IMG/VR virus record: IMGVR_UViG_3300048832_000084
Coordinates: 1 to 36,400 of that record
DNA: 36,400 bases
Direction: 5' to 3' (one strand)
Origin: a virus
The notes below the pieces were generated by a model. That model was not told where the DNA came from. It saw only the letters and a program-made list of their open reading frames with translations, and did not search any database. Position numbers and translations under genes: made by a program. The first letter of the stretch is position 1. Every line of letters begins with the position of its first letter. Positions 1-7,004 of the stretch are shown here, in pieces.

Positions 1-119
1 TCTGGCTCTGGCTATGGCTATGGCTCTGGCTATGGCTCTGGCTCTGGCGATGGATCTGGCGATGGATCTGGCTCTGGCGATGGCTTGGGCTATGGCGATG
101 GCTATGGCTTTGGCTCTGA
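1..119. repeat. Left copy of the 119-bp terminal repeat
   Basis: Bases 1-119 are identical to 36282-36400. The repeat lies wholly inside the hexamer-repeat coding region of a Gly-X protein, and the reading frame continues exactly across the join (36282 and 1 are both first codon positions). This fits a circular or terminally redundant genome of about 36,281 bp whose ends were duplicated by assembly. Confidence 0.9.
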
Positions 120-141
120 CGATGGCTATGGAATTGGATAA
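1..141 (+). CDS. Gly-X dipeptide-repeat protein, C-terminal part (starts at 36081)
   Basis: This is the C-terminal end of the protein that begins at 36081. Joining 36081-36281 to 1-141 gives one open frame of 113 residues ending in TAA at 139-141. The visible part is almost entirely alternating Gly and Ser/Tyr/Asp/Phe, ending GYGIG. Codons are nearly uniform (GGC alternating with TCT, TAT or GAT), much more so than in the four related genes downstream, which suggests recent repeat expansion. I know of no assigned function. The alternation could form extended beta or polyglycine-like structure, but that is inference. Confidence 0.75.
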   Translation, partial: SGSGYGYGSGYGSGSGDGSGDGSGSGDGLGYGDGYGFGSDDGYGIG

Positions 142-144
142 CGC

Positions 145-402
145 ATGGAAACCTCAAATTCTCATGATGGCTTTGGCAACGGAAACGGCTCGGGAAATGG
201 GCTAGGTGGTGGTGAGGGATATGGATGCGGCTTACGATATGGATCAGGATTTAGATCAGGATCAGGTAGTGGTTATGGGTTTGCCTATGGCTTCGGTGAT
301 GTATATGGCGATGGAAATAGCAAAACCGCAGGTGATGGATATGGCGATGGTTACGGATTTGGAAACGGCGAGGGCTATGGATTCGGTGAGGGTGACGGTT
401 AG
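145..402 (+). CDS. Gly-X dipeptide-repeat small protein, paralogue 2
   Basis: An 85-residue protein starting METSNSHDGF and then mostly Gly alternating with Tyr, Ser, Asp, Phe or Asn. It begins three bases after the stop of the preceding paralogue, and the METS leader resembles those at 36081 (METSFF) and 825 (METSNS). The ribosome-binding site is weak, so translation may be coupled to the upstream gene. Gly codons are mixed (GGT, GGA, GGC), so it is older or more diverged than the uniform copy before it. A central stretch (about residues 56-62, DGNSKTA) breaks the pattern. Function unknown; that it is a real gene is inferred from the conserved leader, the tandem context and the preserved frame. 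Confidence 0.7.
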   Translation: METSNSHDGFGNGNGSGNGLGGGEGYGCGLRYGSGFRSGSGSGYGFAYGFGDVYGDGNSKTAGDGYGDGYGFGNGEGYGFGEGDG

Positions 403-411
403 TAGAATATC

Positions 412-597
412 ATGGAAAATTTAGACCACGGTTATGGATACGGTTCTGGATGCGGACAAGGATTCTGCGATGGATCAGGTAATTGCATTAGTGACAATTC
501 AATTTATGGTTCTGCTTATGGCTCGCAACACGGATATGGTCACGGAGATGGTAGCGGTTTCGGTGCCGGTTTTGAAACAGGTTCGGGCTATGGTTAA
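412..597 (+). CDS. Gly-X dipeptide-repeat small protein, paralogue 3
   Basis: A 61-residue protein starting MENLDHGYGYGSG. The Gly-X pattern is interrupted by a polar stretch with two of the protein's three cysteines (CDGSGNCISDNS, about residues 20-31). It lies 9 bp after the previous paralogue and 9 bp before the next, in the same direction. No good Shine-Dalgarno is visible, so coupling is likely. The preserved spacing and dipeptide alternation despite varied codons argue for selection at the protein level. Function unknown. Confidence 0.65.
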   Translation: MENLDHGYGYGSGCGQGFCDGSGNCISDNSIYGSAYGSQHGYGHGDGSGFGAGFETGSGYG

Positions 598-606
598 AGG
601 GGTATT

Positions 607-816
607 ATGCAAATATTAAATTCTGGTTATGGTTCAGGATCAGGTGAAGGATTCGGTTGTGGATTCGGTGATGGTGCTGGCGAAATTTACGGCCACGGGA
701 ATGGTTCAGGTGATGGCGATGGACACGGTGATCGTGAGGGTGACGGTTTAAGCTATGGTGACAGTTCAGGTCATGGGTTTATCTGTGGCTCGGGTTTCGG
801 TCATGCAAACAGTTAG
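607..816 (+). CDS. Gly-X dipeptide-repeat small protein, paralogue 4
   Basis: A 69-residue protein starting MQILNSGYGSGSGEG, preceded by a good ribosome-binding site (AAAGGGG about 6 bases upstream). It is Gly alternating with Ser, Asp, His, Tyr or Phe, with two Cys residues, and is richer in Asp/His than its neighbours. An acidic, histidine-containing Gly-rich chain could bind metal, but nothing proves this. It belongs to the tandem family running from 36081 to 962. Function unknown. Confidence 0.7.
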   Translation: MQILNSGYGSGSGEGFGCGFGDGAGEIYGHGNGSGDGDGHGDREGDGLSYGDSSGHGFICGSGFGHANS

Positions 817-824
817 GAGGGCAC

Positions 825-962
825 ATGGAAACTTCAAATTCCGGATATGGTTCATGTTCAGGTGACGGATTTGGCGGTGGTAGTGGTGACGGAGATGGTT
901 ATGTTTATGGTTCTGGTTTTGGATGGGGTTCTGGGGATGGTGCCGGCGACGGTGATGATTAA
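825..962 (+). CDS. Gly-X dipeptide-repeat small protein, paralogue 5
   Basis: A 45-residue protein starting METSNSGYGSCSGDG and ending GDGDD. It has the best ribosome-binding site of the family (TAGGAGGG, 5 bases before ATG), which strongly supports translation even though it is very short. Its leader METSNS is identical to that of the paralogue at 145. It contains one Cys and one Trp in the Gly-X context. It is the last member of the tandem family, followed 14 bp later by a zinc-knuckle protein gene. Function unknown. Confidence 0.75.
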   Translation: METSNSGYGSCSGDGFGGGSGDGDGYVYGSGFGWGSGDGAGDGDD

Positions 963-976
963 AGGAACTATAAAAT

Positions 977-1171
977 ATGAGTGATGAATTTGGATGTATT
1001 TCACACCGAAAATTTAACGCCATGGAATGCGATATTTGTGGTAGCAAAGGATGCTTTTGGTGCAATAATAAACAAGATGAATTTAGGAGCAGGTTGAATG
1101 GATGGCAAAAGGAAGATAAACCCGAAGTTATTTCTAGCGAAGTTGGAACGACTGAAAGCAAAACGGAGTAA
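977..1171 (+). CDS. Small CxxC-x4-CxxC zinc-knuckle protein
   Basis: A 64-residue protein with four cysteines at about 18, 21, 26 and 29 (CDICGSKGCFWC), a compact CxxC-x4-CxxC arrangement typical of a zinc-binding knuckle. AAGGA lies about 11 bases before ATG. Its C-terminal third overlaps the start of the next gene (1098) by 74 bases in another frame; both genes have ribosome-binding sites, so the overlap seems real, but the polar tail could be poorly conserved. Role unknown; DNA, RNA or protein binding are all possible. Confidence 0.6.
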   Translation: MSDEFGCISHRKFNAMECDICGSKGCFWCNNKQDEFRSRLNGWQKEDKPEVISSEVGTTESKTE

Positions 1172-1403
1172 GTCAGAAATAGCCCTCGATAAACATATAT
1201 CTGAGGTGCTCAATTTATTGCCGAACGGGCTGACACTGAACAAACTTAAATTTTCATACGTCGATAAAATTATCGCGGAACATCATGGTAATTTATCTGC
1301 TGCGGCTAGGGTGTTAGATGTACCATATAGGACGATGGTTTCATGGGTTCATGATTACCATCGCGTAGCACAGAAGCTAGATGAATTAAGGGCTAATAAG
1401 TGA
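1098..1403 (+). CDS. Fis-type helix-turn-helix DNA-binding protein
   Basis: A 101-residue basic protein. Residues about 54-88 contain a Fis/NtrC-type C-terminal helix-turn-helix (HHGNLSAAARVLDVPYRTM, then VSWVHDY), matching the GNxSxAARxLGxxxRTxxxWI pattern of that family. The N-terminal 40 residues are Lys/Arg-rich. AGGAG lies 10 bases before ATG. It is one of the last genes of the rightward early block, so it could regulate late transcription or bind DNA architecturally; neither is shown. The fold call is fairly firm, the role is inference. Confidence 0.75.
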   Translation: MDGKRKINPKLFLAKLERLKAKRSKSEIALDKHISEVLNLLPNGLTLNKLKFSYVDKIIAEHHGNLSAAARVLDVPYRTMVSWVHDYHRVAQKLDELRANK

Positions 1404-1609
1404 CAAAATCTGAACTTGATAAATTATTTGAACAAATTTTGGAAGATAAACATGAGGTTTGTTTATCCTGTAATGGCGTAGGTTGTAGGATATGTTCTAT
1501 GGAATTAAAACTAACTCGGTGTAAAACATGTGGTGGAACCGGTAAAATGCTCAAATCAGGAAATAACCTTAATGATCTTGGAAAAAACGGGCCCACTAAT
1601 CGTGGATAA
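1400..1609 (+). CDS. Small DnaJ-type cysteine-rich zinc-finger protein
   Basis: A 69-residue protein starting with GTG in a GTGA overlap with the preceding stop; AAGGG lies about 9 bases upstream. It has CLSCNGVGCRIC and CKTCGGTGK, two CxxCxGxG-like motifs as in the zinc domain of DnaJ and in many small phage proteins. No J-domain is present, so it is not a full co-chaperone. Its 3' end overlaps the oppositely oriented gene at 1556-1786 by 54 bases, where the early and late blocks converge. Probably a small zinc-binding adaptor; target unknown. Confidence 0.65.
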   Translation: MTKSELDKLFEQILEDKHEVCLSCNGVGCRICSMELKLTRCKTCGGTGKMLKSGNNLNDLGKNGPTNRG

Positions 1610-1786
1610 TTTGATAGCCGCTAGAATCTGAATGATTGCCGATCCCACTTCAATCATCAGCTCTTTTTTTTCATCTCCGTCTAGCTCACCCAATTCTTTA
1701 CCGACAAGATCGTAGTCGATCGACATTAGCTCAATCACATCATTTTTGATTACATGGATTAGTCGCAATGTTTCGTCGATTCCCAT
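1556..1786 (-). CDS. Hypothetical protein at the end of the late block
   Basis: A 76-residue acidic protein with an excellent ribosome-binding site (AGAGGAGGG, 5 bases before ATG). Predicted mostly helical, with a hydrophobic C-terminal half (about residues 48-75, GSAIIQILAAIKLSTISG) that may be membrane-associated. Its start overlaps the previous gene (1740-1997) by 47 bases and its end overlaps the convergent gene at 1400-1609. Together with the membrane protein just upstream it could be part of a holin-like pair, but there is no recognisable family signature. Confidence 0.6.
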   Translation of the reverse strand: MGIDETLRLIHVIKNDVIELMSIDYDLVGKELGELDGDEKKELMIEVGSAIIQILAAIKLSTISGPVFSKIIKVIS

Positions 1787-1997
1787 GGCATCCCTCCTCT
1801 AAGAATTTATCTATTATGCACGTATTGACAGCTAACCTCTTATCTAGTTCGTTGACACTAGAATTAAGCTTATCAACCGCAAACGTAAATCTCTCCTCAA
1901 TGGTAGATAGCTTATTGAAAAAAACTTTCGTAAAACCAATTGAGGTAGCTACAATGGCGCTGCCAGCAGCAATGACTTCTGACAACGGAATATCCAT
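1740..1997 (-). CDS. Small membrane-anchored coiled-coil protein
   Basis: An 85-residue protein with one hydrophobic segment near the N-terminus (about residues 7-27) followed by a heptad-like helix (KLSTIEERFTFAVDKLNSS). GAGGT lies about 9 bases before ATG. The layout of one transmembrane helix plus coiled coil fits a holin-like or membrane-adaptor protein. The phage's endolysin at 31.3 kb has no signal peptide, so some membrane-permeabilising protein is expected, and this and the TM proteins at 2976 and 5701 are candidates. Assignment to a holin family cannot be made from sequence alone. Confidence 0.55.
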   Translation of the reverse strand: MDIPLSEVIAAGSAIVATSIGFTKVFFNKLSTIEERFTFAVDKLNSSVNELDKRLAVNTCIIDKFLEEGCHGNRRNIATNPCNQK

Positions 1998-2059
1998 AGG
2001 AGCTACCTCTAATGACTTTAATGGAGCTACTGCTATTGACGCGAAAGTATATGGGTATC

Positions 2060-2974
2060 TTAGCTGAATGAGCCGAAGGTTTCAAGTGTATGCCAAATTA
2101 TGAGTTTGCCCATAAATAACATGTCCCAGCCGGAGGATTGTACGGGGTTTATTTGGCCTTTTTCCCATATCCAGTCATTACCCAAGGCAGAACCGTCAAC
2201 TATCTCGGCCATCGCTAAATACCTATCGATCATTTCAACGGTAAAATGACGCTTTGCGAGAAACTCATAGAATAAATTATCAGGTTGACGCTTGTGGCAA
2301 ATTTCACCAACTTTGATCGAATATTCACGGCTTTGACCAATGAGGTATTTAATATAGGCCTGAACTGCCTTGAGATGAAGTTGATAGCCTAGTTCAACGT
2401 TTTCAGCCTCAAAGACTGAAATGTCACCGTCATATTTATCCCAATCTCTCATTTGATCGTGTTTTTTCCAACCTCTAAATTGCCATACACGACCCATCAA
2501 AGCCCACATGGTTGGTGTGATGTTTGCACGATCATCGTCCTGAACACAAACTTTATAAATGGGTGATCGTAGGGCACAACCACCGCCAGCCCACTTAGGT
2601 TTTTTAACTAAACATGGCCTTGAACAATCAATATAATCAATCCATCTTTGAGCTGTTTCAGTCGGGAATTCACTGTCGATCATGGCGCAAAGCAAACCAA
2701 GGGTCATGTCACGGCTAAAACCCCATTCACCGGAATAACGCTTTTTTGGTGAACGGTAAAACATACCGCTTTGATCTTGGCATTCAAGAATGCTTTTTAG
2801 TGCCCATTTATTGTCAGATGGAAACAACACGGTGTTCAATAGTCCCATAAATAGCATGGAATCACCGCTATCAATGTAACGATTGCCCGCTTGTGTTATT
2901 CCGGATGCTAACAACGGTTCTAAAAACTGACAGTAATCTTTAATTTTTTGTATTTTTGGATTCATGCCTGTCAT
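2060..2974 (-). CDS. Unknown helical protein, possibly alpha/alpha-toroid glycan-active
   Basis: A 304-residue protein taken from the ATG at 2974, which directly follows the stop of the upstream gene; a longer frame to 3052 would overlap that gene heavily. It is rich in Trp, Cys and Met. SGDSMLFMGLL near the N-terminus is echoed by SGWDMLFMGKL near the C-terminus. The repeated helical segments and conserved aromatics (GEWGFSRDMTLGLLCAM) recall alpha/alpha-barrel glycoside hydrolases or epimerases, but I do not recognise a family. It lies at the end of the nucleotide-sugar cassette, which weakly supports a glycan-related role. No signal peptide is visible. Confidence 0.55.
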   Translation of the reverse strand: MTGMNPKIQKIKDYCQFLEPLLASGITQAGNRYIDSGDSMLFMGLLNTVLFPSDNKWALKSILECQDQSGMFYRSPKKRYSGEWGFSRDMTLGLLCAMIDSEFPTETAQRWIDYIDCSRPCLVKKPKWAGGGCALRSPIYKVCVQDDDRANITPTMWALMGRVWQFRGWKKHDQMRDWDKYDGDISVFEAENVELGYQLHLKAVQAYIKYLIGQSREYSIKVGEICHKRQPDNLFYEFLAKRHFTVEMIDRYLAMAEIVDGSALGNDWIWEKGQINPVQSSGWDMLFMGKLIIWHTLETFGSFS

Positions 2975-2975
2975 T

Positions 2976-3227
2976 TTAACGTTTAGCTGGATTTTGTTCA
3001 ATTTCAAAAAGTTGTGCCTCTGTACGAAATTTAGGCTTGATTCGTGGACCACGGTACCTCGGTGTTAAATCTATTGGTTTGATTGGTTCTTTTACTTCGA
3101 TATGTCGGTTTTCCCAAAAGTTTTTGCGTATTGATCTGAATTGTAGCCACAAAAATATGAATAGGCCAATAAATAGCACATAAACAACGATTGCAGTGAT
3201 CCAAATCAAACCTGAGATTGCCTCCAT
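2976..3227 (-). CDS. Small single-pass membrane protein
   Basis: An 83-residue protein with a strong N-terminal transmembrane helix (about residues 7-29, rich in Ile/Val/Leu/Phe/Trp) followed by a basic, proline-containing soluble tail (YRGPRIKPKF). It overlaps the end of the acetyltransferase gene by 22 bases, indicating co-translation. It could be a holin, spanin or envelope anchor for a sugar-modifying step. No family is recognised. Confidence 0.6.
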   Translation of the reverse strand: MEAISGLIWITAIVVYVLFIGLFIFLWLQFRSIRKNFWENRHIEVKEPIKPIDLTPRYRGPRIKPKFRTEAQLFEIEQNPAKR

Positions 3228-3748
3228 TCTGCCTCCATAAATTCTTGACGAGTCATTGAAACAAGATGGCAGTCAATAAAATGACCTTCTCTAAAATAGA
3301 ATTGCCGCCGTGTCCCATCATGTTTCATACCTATCTTTAAAAAAATATCATAAGCATGATTACCTGAAAAAGTCTCCCCCCAAATCACATTTAAATTCTG
3401 ATTCAAAAAACCATGAGAGAACAAAGTTTTTAATGCAGCAGTTGCAAGACCTTTTTTTTGATATTCAGGGCCAATATAAAGAGAAAATTCAGCCCTTTGA
3501 TTGATTCGGTCAATATCTGTCAGACCACATATGCCGATAGGAATTTCAGCATCATAAATAACATACATTTTTATTGTACTATCTTTAGCTATCTTATCAA
3601 ACCAATCGGCATGATTTTTGTAGTTCAAAACATCATTTTGACGGCACCATTTCCACACGCGATAATCATTTCTCCAAATAAATGCCAAATCACCTACAGC
3701 TTCATATGATGCTGATAAAAGTCTAACCCCATGTCCGAAATCAATCAT
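3206..3748 (-). CDS. GNAT N-acetyltransferase, PseH-like
   Basis: A 180-residue GNAT-fold acetyltransferase. The acetyl-CoA binding region is the segment around IGPEYQKKGLATAALKTLF (about residues 92-110), the Q/RxxGxA/G signature. The N-terminal layout (FIWRNDYRVWKW, then HADWFD) resembles PseH, which N-acetylates the 4-amino group of UDP-4-amino-4,6-dideoxy sugars in pseudaminic acid synthesis. The ATG overlaps the aminotransferase stop (ATGA), so it is translated right after the enzyme likely to make its amino substrate. Exact substrate is inferred from context; RimJ-like activity on a protein remains an alternative. Confidence 0.75.
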   Translation of the reverse strand: MIDFGHGVRLLSASYEAVGDLAFIWRNDYRVWKWCRQNDVLNYKNHADWFDKIAKDSTIKMYVIYDAEIPIGICGLTDIDRINQRAEFSLYIGPEYQKKGLATAALKTLFSHGFLNQNLNVIWGETFSGNHAYDIFLKIGMKHDGTRRQFYFREGHFIDCHLVSMTRQEFMEAEWRQSQV

Positions 3749-4977
3749 TGTCTTTCCCTTATAATTTGTGCAACTGCCTTACGTGGCATTGGTCCTTTTA
3801 AATATGCTTTACCATCAGATATTTTTTTAAGTGCAAACTCACTTACCATCATAAACTCGTCAATGTGATGCTTCGTAGCATGATTCAAAAAGAATGTCTT
3901 TTTCGTGAAAATTCTATTTTCTACCAGTTCCTGACGAAATAAAGCAACATTTAAATCAGAGCCAACAAAATTCATTCTTGCCCCCCAACCCTCAAATTTT
4001 ATGATCTCAGGACTTAATGAATTGAATCGGTCTTTTAACAGCAAAGCCCTTTCATTCAAATCATCCACGTCGTATTTAGTGTCATGTTTCGATAAATACA
4101 TGCAATAATCGGTCGCTTTTAAACTTGGAATATGACCAAAATAGGTACCGCTCACAAAATAATCACCATCCAATATGTCGGATCGTCCTGCTACAATTCC
4201 GATCTTGTAACCGTTGGCACAGGCTTTACCTAGGCATATGAGATCGGGGTAAATATTCCAGTGTTTCGCGACTGATAATGATGGATAGCGCATACCAGTA
4301 ATGACTTCATCGAAGATAAGTACTATTCGATGGCGATCACAAAACTCTTTTATTTTTTTAAGATAATTGATGCGATCCTTGGAATCATCTACCATTACGG
4401 GTTCCATGATAATCGCTGCTATATCATGCTTGAAATACCCATGATTGAATTTATCTAGATCGATGGAAAAATTCTCAAGAGATTGAAACCGATGTCCTAA
4501 AGGAGTGCCTACAGCATTGTCATTCCATGCAGTTGCCTCATCGTACCAACCGTGATAGCCCTCCCATAATACGATATCTTTACCCGTAAACGCTCTAGCC
4601 ATGCGAATGGCTGCCATGCAAGCCTCAGTACCATCATTGAGGAATTTAACCCGATCGCACCAATGAAACGTTGCCTTGACGCGCTCGGCTGTAAAGATCT
4701 CTTGTACAGTGTTGCCAGAAAGACAACCGCCATGTCCTGAAACCTTCATCACCGTGTTTTCTAGTTGCTCGTTAGCATAACCAAGGTTGATAGCACCAAG
4801 GCCTGAAACAAAATCAAGGTATCTAGTTCCTTCTGTGGTGTAAAGGTAGGAACCGTAACCCTTTTCAAAGTGCGTAGGAAAAACACCTAAAACATCAGTA
4901 TCAGGATGCTTTGAATTTGTGAGTGATCCCTGAGCTATTGATAGCTTCGAACGATCGAGCCATAACTTAGTACTCAT
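3745..4977 (-). CDS. Class-III PLP aminotransferase (GSA-aminomutase-like)
   Basis: A 410-residue fold-type I, class-III aminotransferase. Visible elements are the phosphate-binding GTEA (116-119), YHGW (141-144), the PLP-ring aspartate in IFDEVITG (D223) and the Schiff-base lysine in ICLGKACANG (K251). It is related to glutamate-1-semialdehyde aminomutase, but its context between a dehydratase, a cytidylyltransferase and an acetyltransferase points to sugar amination rather than tetrapyrrole synthesis. Classical PseC belongs to the DegT family, so this would be a non-orthologous 4-aminotransferase or a different sugar. It overlaps the cytidylyltransferase end by 11 bases. Enzyme class firm, substrate inferred. 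Confidence 0.85.
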   Translation of the reverse strand: MSTKLWLDRSKLSIAQGSLTNSKHPDTDVLGVFPTHFEKGYGSYLYTTEGTRYLDFVSGLGAINLGYANEQLENTVMKVSGHGGCLSGNTVQEIFTAERVKATFHWCDRVKFLNDGTEACMAAIRMARAFTGKDIVLWEGYHGWYDEATAWNDNAVGTPLGHRFQSLENFSIDLDKFNHGYFKHDIAAIIMEPVMVDDSKDRINYLKKIKEFCDRHRIVLIFDEVITGMRYPSLSVAKHWNIYPDLICLGKACANGYKIGIVAGRSDILDGDYFVSGTYFGHIPSLKATDYCMYLSKHDTKYDVDDLNERALLLKDRFNSLSPEIIKFEGWGARMNFVGSDLNVALFRQELVENRIFTKKTFFLNHATKHHIDEFMMVSEFALKKISDGKAYLKGPMPRKAVAQIIRERQ

Positions 4978-5704
4978 AAACGTAAAGACCTTCCTCTATC
5001 GCTGCTTTTTTCTTGGTGTAAGCATCATTGAAGCGCTTCTTTGCTGCTTGATATTCTTCTTCTGTATCGATGCATAGCTTAATATCAGAAAGATCCTCTT
5101 TGGTGAGCAATGCTGACTTTTTTAAGTTAGGCGGCATTAGTTCCCTGATAGCTAGGGTTACATGCTCTTTATGTCGATCGCTGTTAGCGTTTTCGCGTAG
5201 CCAGTTCAAGGCGTTCCACGACATTATCTCGATATCATGGCCGTCTATAGATGTTCGGTATTTTTCCCAGACATTCGAACAGTAATCGATATCATGATAG
5301 ACTGATGTCCATATTGCCTTATTCATGGCGAGTTGCGGAACATTCGGACAATCGGCCGTTAGTCTCATGATATAGTCATATGCATCCGGCAATAAATCCG
5401 TGTAACGGGATAGTACATTTGTCATCGATCCAGCGCGAACTATGACGTGCTTTGTCTTTAAATACTCAACCCAATAATCATACTCGGCTTCTGGGACTAA
5501 AACGATTATATCCACTGAAACGCTAGTATTTGGATCTCGTTTGGCCTCGACATGGTCTGCACATGACCGGCAATTTTGGATTAAACTCGATATTGCAGTG
5601 ATGCCAGTCGATGAAATTGGCAAGATCGATTTATTAGGTAGCCGTGATGATGAAAGACGGCATTGAATAGCAATGGCTACCTTCTTTTTCACTTTCTTGA
5701 TCAT
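4967..5704 (-). CDS. SpsF/CMP-sugar cytidylyltransferase-like protein
   Basis: A 245-residue nucleotidyltransferase-fold protein. The N-terminus AIAIQCRLSSSRLPNKSILP matches the nucleotide-binding signature of SpsF, KdsB and acylneuraminate cytidylyltransferases (usually xxQARxxSxRLPGKxLxP), and YIMRLTADCPNVP matches the RxTxDCPxxxP metal and product loop. The likely reaction is CTP plus a sugar acid giving CMP-sugar plus pyrophosphate. The canonical Gly before Lys in the first loop is Asn here. ATGA overlap with the upstream gene. No NeuB/PseI synthase or PseG hydrolase is encoded in the window, so the acceptor sugar acid would have to come from the host or the product is different. Confidence 0.8.
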   Translation of the reverse strand: MIKKVKKKVAIAIQCRLSSSRLPNKSILPISSTGITAISSLIQNCRSCADHVEAKRDPNTSVSVDIIVLVPEAEYDYWVEYLKTKHVIVRAGSMTNVLSRYTDLLPDAYDYIMRLTADCPNVPQLAMNKAIWTSVYHDIDYCSNVWEKYRTSIDGHDIEIMSWNALNWLRENANSDRHKEHVTLAIRELMPPNLKKSALLTKEDLSDIKLCIDTEEEYQAAKKRFNDAYTKKKAAIEEGLYVYEY

Positions 5705-6027
5705 CGGTATTGTCCGCCATTATGATAGTAAATGTCATTTTTATCAATTTGCTCAATGTGAATCAATGCACCGCCATTTTTCATGTCTGATAGAATCTTG
5801 AGAACATCATTTGAAGGTTTTTTTGCTGCCTCTTGTAGCTTTGTGCTTAAACGTTCAACCTGTTCTTTATTGAGTGCAGCGTCCTCTAATGCCTGTTGAT
5901 AAAGTAGTCGCAAACGTCCCAATTCGTCTTTGAGCATAATTGCATCAAATTTTTTTATAAAATACATCACTGTCGAAATAATACACCCGAGCGATATGGC
6001 TACCGCAGTTATTCCATTTAATTGCAT
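5701..6027 (-). CDS. Membrane-anchored coiled-coil protein (i-spanin-like?)
   Basis: A 108-residue protein taken from the ATG at 6027, which has AAAAGGAAAA upstream; a longer frame to 6069 would overlap the dehydratase gene. One N-terminal transmembrane helix (about residues 4-24) is followed by a long amphipathic coiled coil rich in Leu, Gln, Glu and Lys (about 30-75), then a short polar tail ending NGGQYR. This is the architecture of Rz-type inner-membrane spanins, but no partner outer-membrane lipoprotein gene is nested within or beside it, so the call is tentative. It lies between two sugar genes. Confidence 0.5.
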   Translation of the reverse strand: MQLNGITAVAISLGCIISTVMYFIKKFDAIMLKDELGRLRLLYQQALEDAALNKEQVERLSTKLQEAAKKPSNDVLKILSDMKNGGALIHIEQIDKNDIYYHNGGQYR

Positions 6028-6028
6028 G

Positions 6029-6892
6029 TTATTTTCCTTTTGAGCAATAATCCAAGACGGTAGGACCAACTAGCCCACATAACTCATCAAACGAATAATG
6101 TTCGGCTGTATCACTTCGAATACAACTATCATGGTCACTCTTTAAGTGCTCGTGAATTTTTTCGCCTGGCCTAATACCTGTTACATTTATGTCATAGGCC
6201 ATTTTCATAATATGGGATATAGCCTCGACAAGATCAATGACCTTAGCGGATTTAATCTTAGGATGAATGAGCACATCTGCATTACGATCATGCTCATCAC
6301 TTGTCACAAATTGGATAGCATCATCTATTTTGAGCCAGAATCTTGTCATATCGGGATGTGTGATATTTACAACCCCTTTTTCAATCTGCTGCATAAACCC
6401 ATGGATAGCTGACCCTTGGGAACCTATGATATTACCCCATCTAAAAATATCAATTCTTCTATCCGTAGCCTTTTTTATTGCTAACAAATGTTTTTCAGCT
6501 AACGCTTTTGTCATGCCATAAAGGTTTATTGGTAGCACTGCCTTATCCGTTGAAAAAAATACGAACCTATCACAATCAACGTGATTGAATAAATTGATGG
6601 TGCCTTGATAGTTCACTGAATGATAATGCATGGGATAACATTCACCAAAATCAACGTGTTTTGATGCGGCACAATGATAAACTACATGTGCTCTCGTAGA
6701 TAAAACACCGTGTAAATCATTGCGAATATCCCCAAGATGCCAAGTTACTTGTGGATATTGTGCTGACCACTGCTTAATCTTATGATCGCACCTAGAAAGA
6801 GCACAAACATGGTCGCCTTGCTCTACGTGGTATTTAAGTAATCTTGATCCTAAAGTGCCGGTCGCGCCGGTGATGATAACGAGTTTTTTCAT
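6029..6892 (-). CDS. SDR nucleotide-sugar 4,6-dehydratase, PseB/FlaA1-like
   Basis: A 287-residue extended short-chain dehydrogenase. It has the NAD(P) Rossmann motif ITGATGTLG (7-15), the catalytic STDKA (114-118) and YGMTK (125-129), followed by GNIIGSQGSAI and the substrate-binding MTRFWL. These match UDP-GlcNAc 4,6-dehydratases of the PseB/FlaA1/CapD group, which start pseudaminic acid and related 4,6-dideoxy amino sugar pathways. At 287 residues it is slightly short against about 330. It is the first gene of the sugar cassette and follows a 112-bp gap after the fibre gene, where a promoter may lie, though none is clear. Confidence 0.85.
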   Translation of the reverse strand: MKKLVIITGATGTLGSRLLKYHVEQGDHVCALSRCDHKIKQWSAQYPQVTWHLGDIRNDLHGVLSTRAHVVYHCAASKHVDFGECYPMHYHSVNYQGTINLFNHVDCDRFVFFSTDKAVLPINLYGMTKALAEKHLLAIKKATDRRIDIFRWGNIIGSQGSAIHGFMQQIEKGVVNITHPDMTRFWLKIDDAIQFVTSDEHDRNADVLIHPKIKSAKVIDLVEAISHIMKMAYDINVTGIRPGEKIHEHLKSDHDSCIRSDTAEHYSFDELCGLVGPTVLDYCSKGK

Positions 6893-7004
6893 CTAATGCC
6901 TTCAATAAGTCGTAGAATATAAAGTTTTGCTGGTAACAATATCTTATATCGATGATGTTGACTACAAATATTTTTTTAACCAGATGAGACAAAAATTTTT
7001 CATT

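Noticed and set aside
766-1161. 131-residue minus-strand open frame
   Set aside because: Antisense to the Gly-X and zinc genes; its low-complexity His/Asn/Arg-rich sequence is produced by the repeat on the other strand, with no ribosome-binding site.
3745-4977. Glutamate-1-semialdehyde aminomutase (hemL) for tetrapyrrole synthesis
   Set aside because: The fold is right, but the neighbours are all sugar-nucleotide enzymes and no other tetrapyrrole gene is present, so I prefer a sugar aminotransferase.
6893-7004. Promoter in the gap before the dehydratase gene
   Set aside because: AT-rich with several -10-like boxes on the minus strand, but no convincing -35 at proper spacing; left unannotated.
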